Below are positions 6,393 to 7,153 of a stretch of DNA of 7,153 nucleotides, one piece after another (positions within the stretch are counted from its first letter, which is position 1; each line of letters starts with the position of its first letter). The position numbers and the translations under genes are program-made. This DNA comes from JBFHRB01 sp041591915 (lineage in GTDB: Bacteria > Actinomycetota > Nitriliruptoria > Nitriliruptorales > Nitriliruptoraceae), in contig JBFHRB010000175.1 of NCBI GenBank assembly GCA_041591915.1, positions 1-7,153 of the forward strand, written 5' to 3'. The notes below the pieces were generated by a model that did not search any database, was not told where the DNA came from, and worked only from the letters and a program-made list of their open reading frames with translations.

Positions 6393-7153
6393 CGACGCAC
6401 CCCGGCGGTCGCCCGGAGCCGCTCGACCGCCCCGGCGAGGGTGTCGACGAACCGGTCGGCATCGGACGTCGTGATGCTCGGGTCGAAGCTGGCACGTACG
6501 TGGCCGTGCGTGAGGGCCTCCATGGCCACGAGGACGTGGCTGGGCTCGCCGGACGTGGTCGCGCAGCTCGAGCCCGAATGGGCCGCGACTCCCGCGTCGT
6601 CGAGCGCGACGAGCAGGGCCTCGCCCTCCACGTACAGGGCGCTGCAGGCGACGATCCCCGGGTGCGCGTCGGCCAGTGGCCCGTGGATCGCGACGTCGTC
6701 CAGTTCGGCCAGCCGCTCGCGCATGCGGCGACGCACGAGCTCACGGGCCGAACGCTCCGTGTCGGGGTTCGCCGCGGCGACCTCGAGCGCGACGGCGGCA
6801 CCCGCGACCTGTGGGACGCCGAGCCGTCCGGCTCGCCGTCGACGCTGGCGTTCGTCTCCCAGGAGGAGCGCGTCGATCCGGGCACGGGGTCCCAGGGCCA
6901 GGAAGCCGACCCCGGCGGGGCCGCCGAACGTGCCGGCGGACGCCGACAGCAGGTCTGCTCCGACCTGCTCCATGGTGACGCCGAGCTGGCCGACCGTCTG
7001 GCAGGCGTCGATGTGGAGCAGGGCGCCGCGCTCTCGACACACGAGCGAGGCCTCGTGCGTCGGCTGGATCGCGCCGACCTCGTGGTTCGCGTGCTGCAGG
7101 TTCACCAGGAGCGTGTCGTCGCGGATCGCCGCGGCCATCGCCGCGCCGTCGAC
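6389..7153 (-). CDS. Cysteine desulfurase-like (NifS/IscS type) protein lacking the PLP lysine; N-terminus beyond window
   Basis: 254 codons are visible and the frame is open to the right edge (residues VDGAA precede the first visible Met), so roughly the first third is missing. The fold-type-I aminotransferase class V pattern is clear: HANHEVGAIQP (usual NNE reads NHE), then HIDACQTVGQ with the Asp (7007-7009) and Gln (6998-7000) that contact PLP. The sulfur-accepting loop SGSSCATTSGEPSHVL has its Cys codon at 6563-6565 and the loop length of IscS-type enzymes. The arginine expected to bind substrate carboxylate (VRASF) is at 6494-6496. The PLP-lysine segment, normally S-x-H-K-x-x-G-P-K-G, reads SAGTFGGPAG: His to Gly, Lys to Thr (codon 6929-6931). 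The R-A-G-T phosphate motif reads RAGR (6824-6826). A classical desulfurase reaction through an internal aldimine is therefore doubtful. It may be a sulfur relay or scaffold for the coupled TusA. Confidence 0.9.
   Translation of the reverse strand, partial: VDGAAMAAAIRDDTLLVNLQHANHEVGAIQPTHEASLVCRERGALLHIDACQTVGQLGVTMEQVGADLLSASAGTFGGPAGVGFLALGPRARIDALLLGDERQRRRRAGRLGVPQVAGAAVALEVAAANPDTERSARELVRRRMRERLAELDDVAIHGPLADAHPGIVACSALYVEGEALLVALDDAGVAAHSGSSCATTSGEPSHVLVAMEALTHGHVRASFDPSITTSDADRFVDTLAGAVERLRATAGVRR

Noticed and set aside
6389..7153. Calling the desulfurase homologue a pseudogene because of its missing lysine
   Set aside because: The frame is intact to the edge, the Cys loop, PLP Asp/Gln and substrate Arg are kept, and it is coupled to an intact tusA by a precise ATGA overlap. 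This fits a functional variant better than decay.
1..7153. CRISPR array, tRNA or rRNA genes, insertion sequences, phage genes
   Set aside because: No regularly spaced repeats, tRNA-like cloverleaf with a conserved T-arm, rRNA sequence, transposase or integrase motifs were seen on either strand by eye.

Overview
The window is a very GC-rich, gene-dense piece of bacterial chromosome. GC- or C-ending codons dominate, GTG starts are common, and a secreted protein carries three cell-wall-binding 2 (CWB2) repeats. Together these point to a high-GC Actinomycetota, possibly a deep-branching class such as Nitriliruptoria, Acidimicrobiia or Thermoleophilia. The class is inference and cannot be settled from this sequence. 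I see no rRNA, tRNA, CRISPR array, transposase, phage gene or integration site. No stretch over 300 bases lacks a gene.

Layout: on the + strand lie a small vicinal-oxygen-chelate (glyoxalase/bleomycin-resistance-like) protein at 62-454 and moaA at 536-1537, the radical-SAM GTP 3',8-cyclase of molybdenum cofactor synthesis. A hairpin directly after the first stop codon suggests the two are separate transcripts. moaA converges, with only 9 bp between stop codons, on a 1499-residue secreted protein on the - strand (6046-1547). That protein has a signal peptide, a short Cys-containing N-terminal region, a long Asp-box/Vps10-like beta-propeller region, three CWB2 repeats, a proline linker and a C-terminal beta-sandwich. 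It is probably displayed on the cell wall; its ligand or substrate is unknown.

Upstream on the same - strand is a compact sulfur-transfer pair: the C-terminal part of a NifS/IscS-type cysteine-desulfurase homologue (7153-6389, cut by the window edge) and tusA (6392-6150), overlapping by 4 bases (ATGA). The desulfurase homologue keeps the sulfur-accepting cysteine loop and the expected substrate arginine, but the PLP-binding lysine and its preceding histidine are replaced by Gly-Thr. The usual Thr of the R-(A/S)-G-T motif is an Arg.

This lysine-less desulfurase coupled to a TusA sulfur carrier is the most interesting item. It may be a sulfur-relay or scaffold protein rather than a classical PLP enzyme. 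Because TusA-type carriers can feed molybdenum cofactor and thiolation pathways, the nearby moaA is suggestive, but it is on the other strand and not in the same operon.
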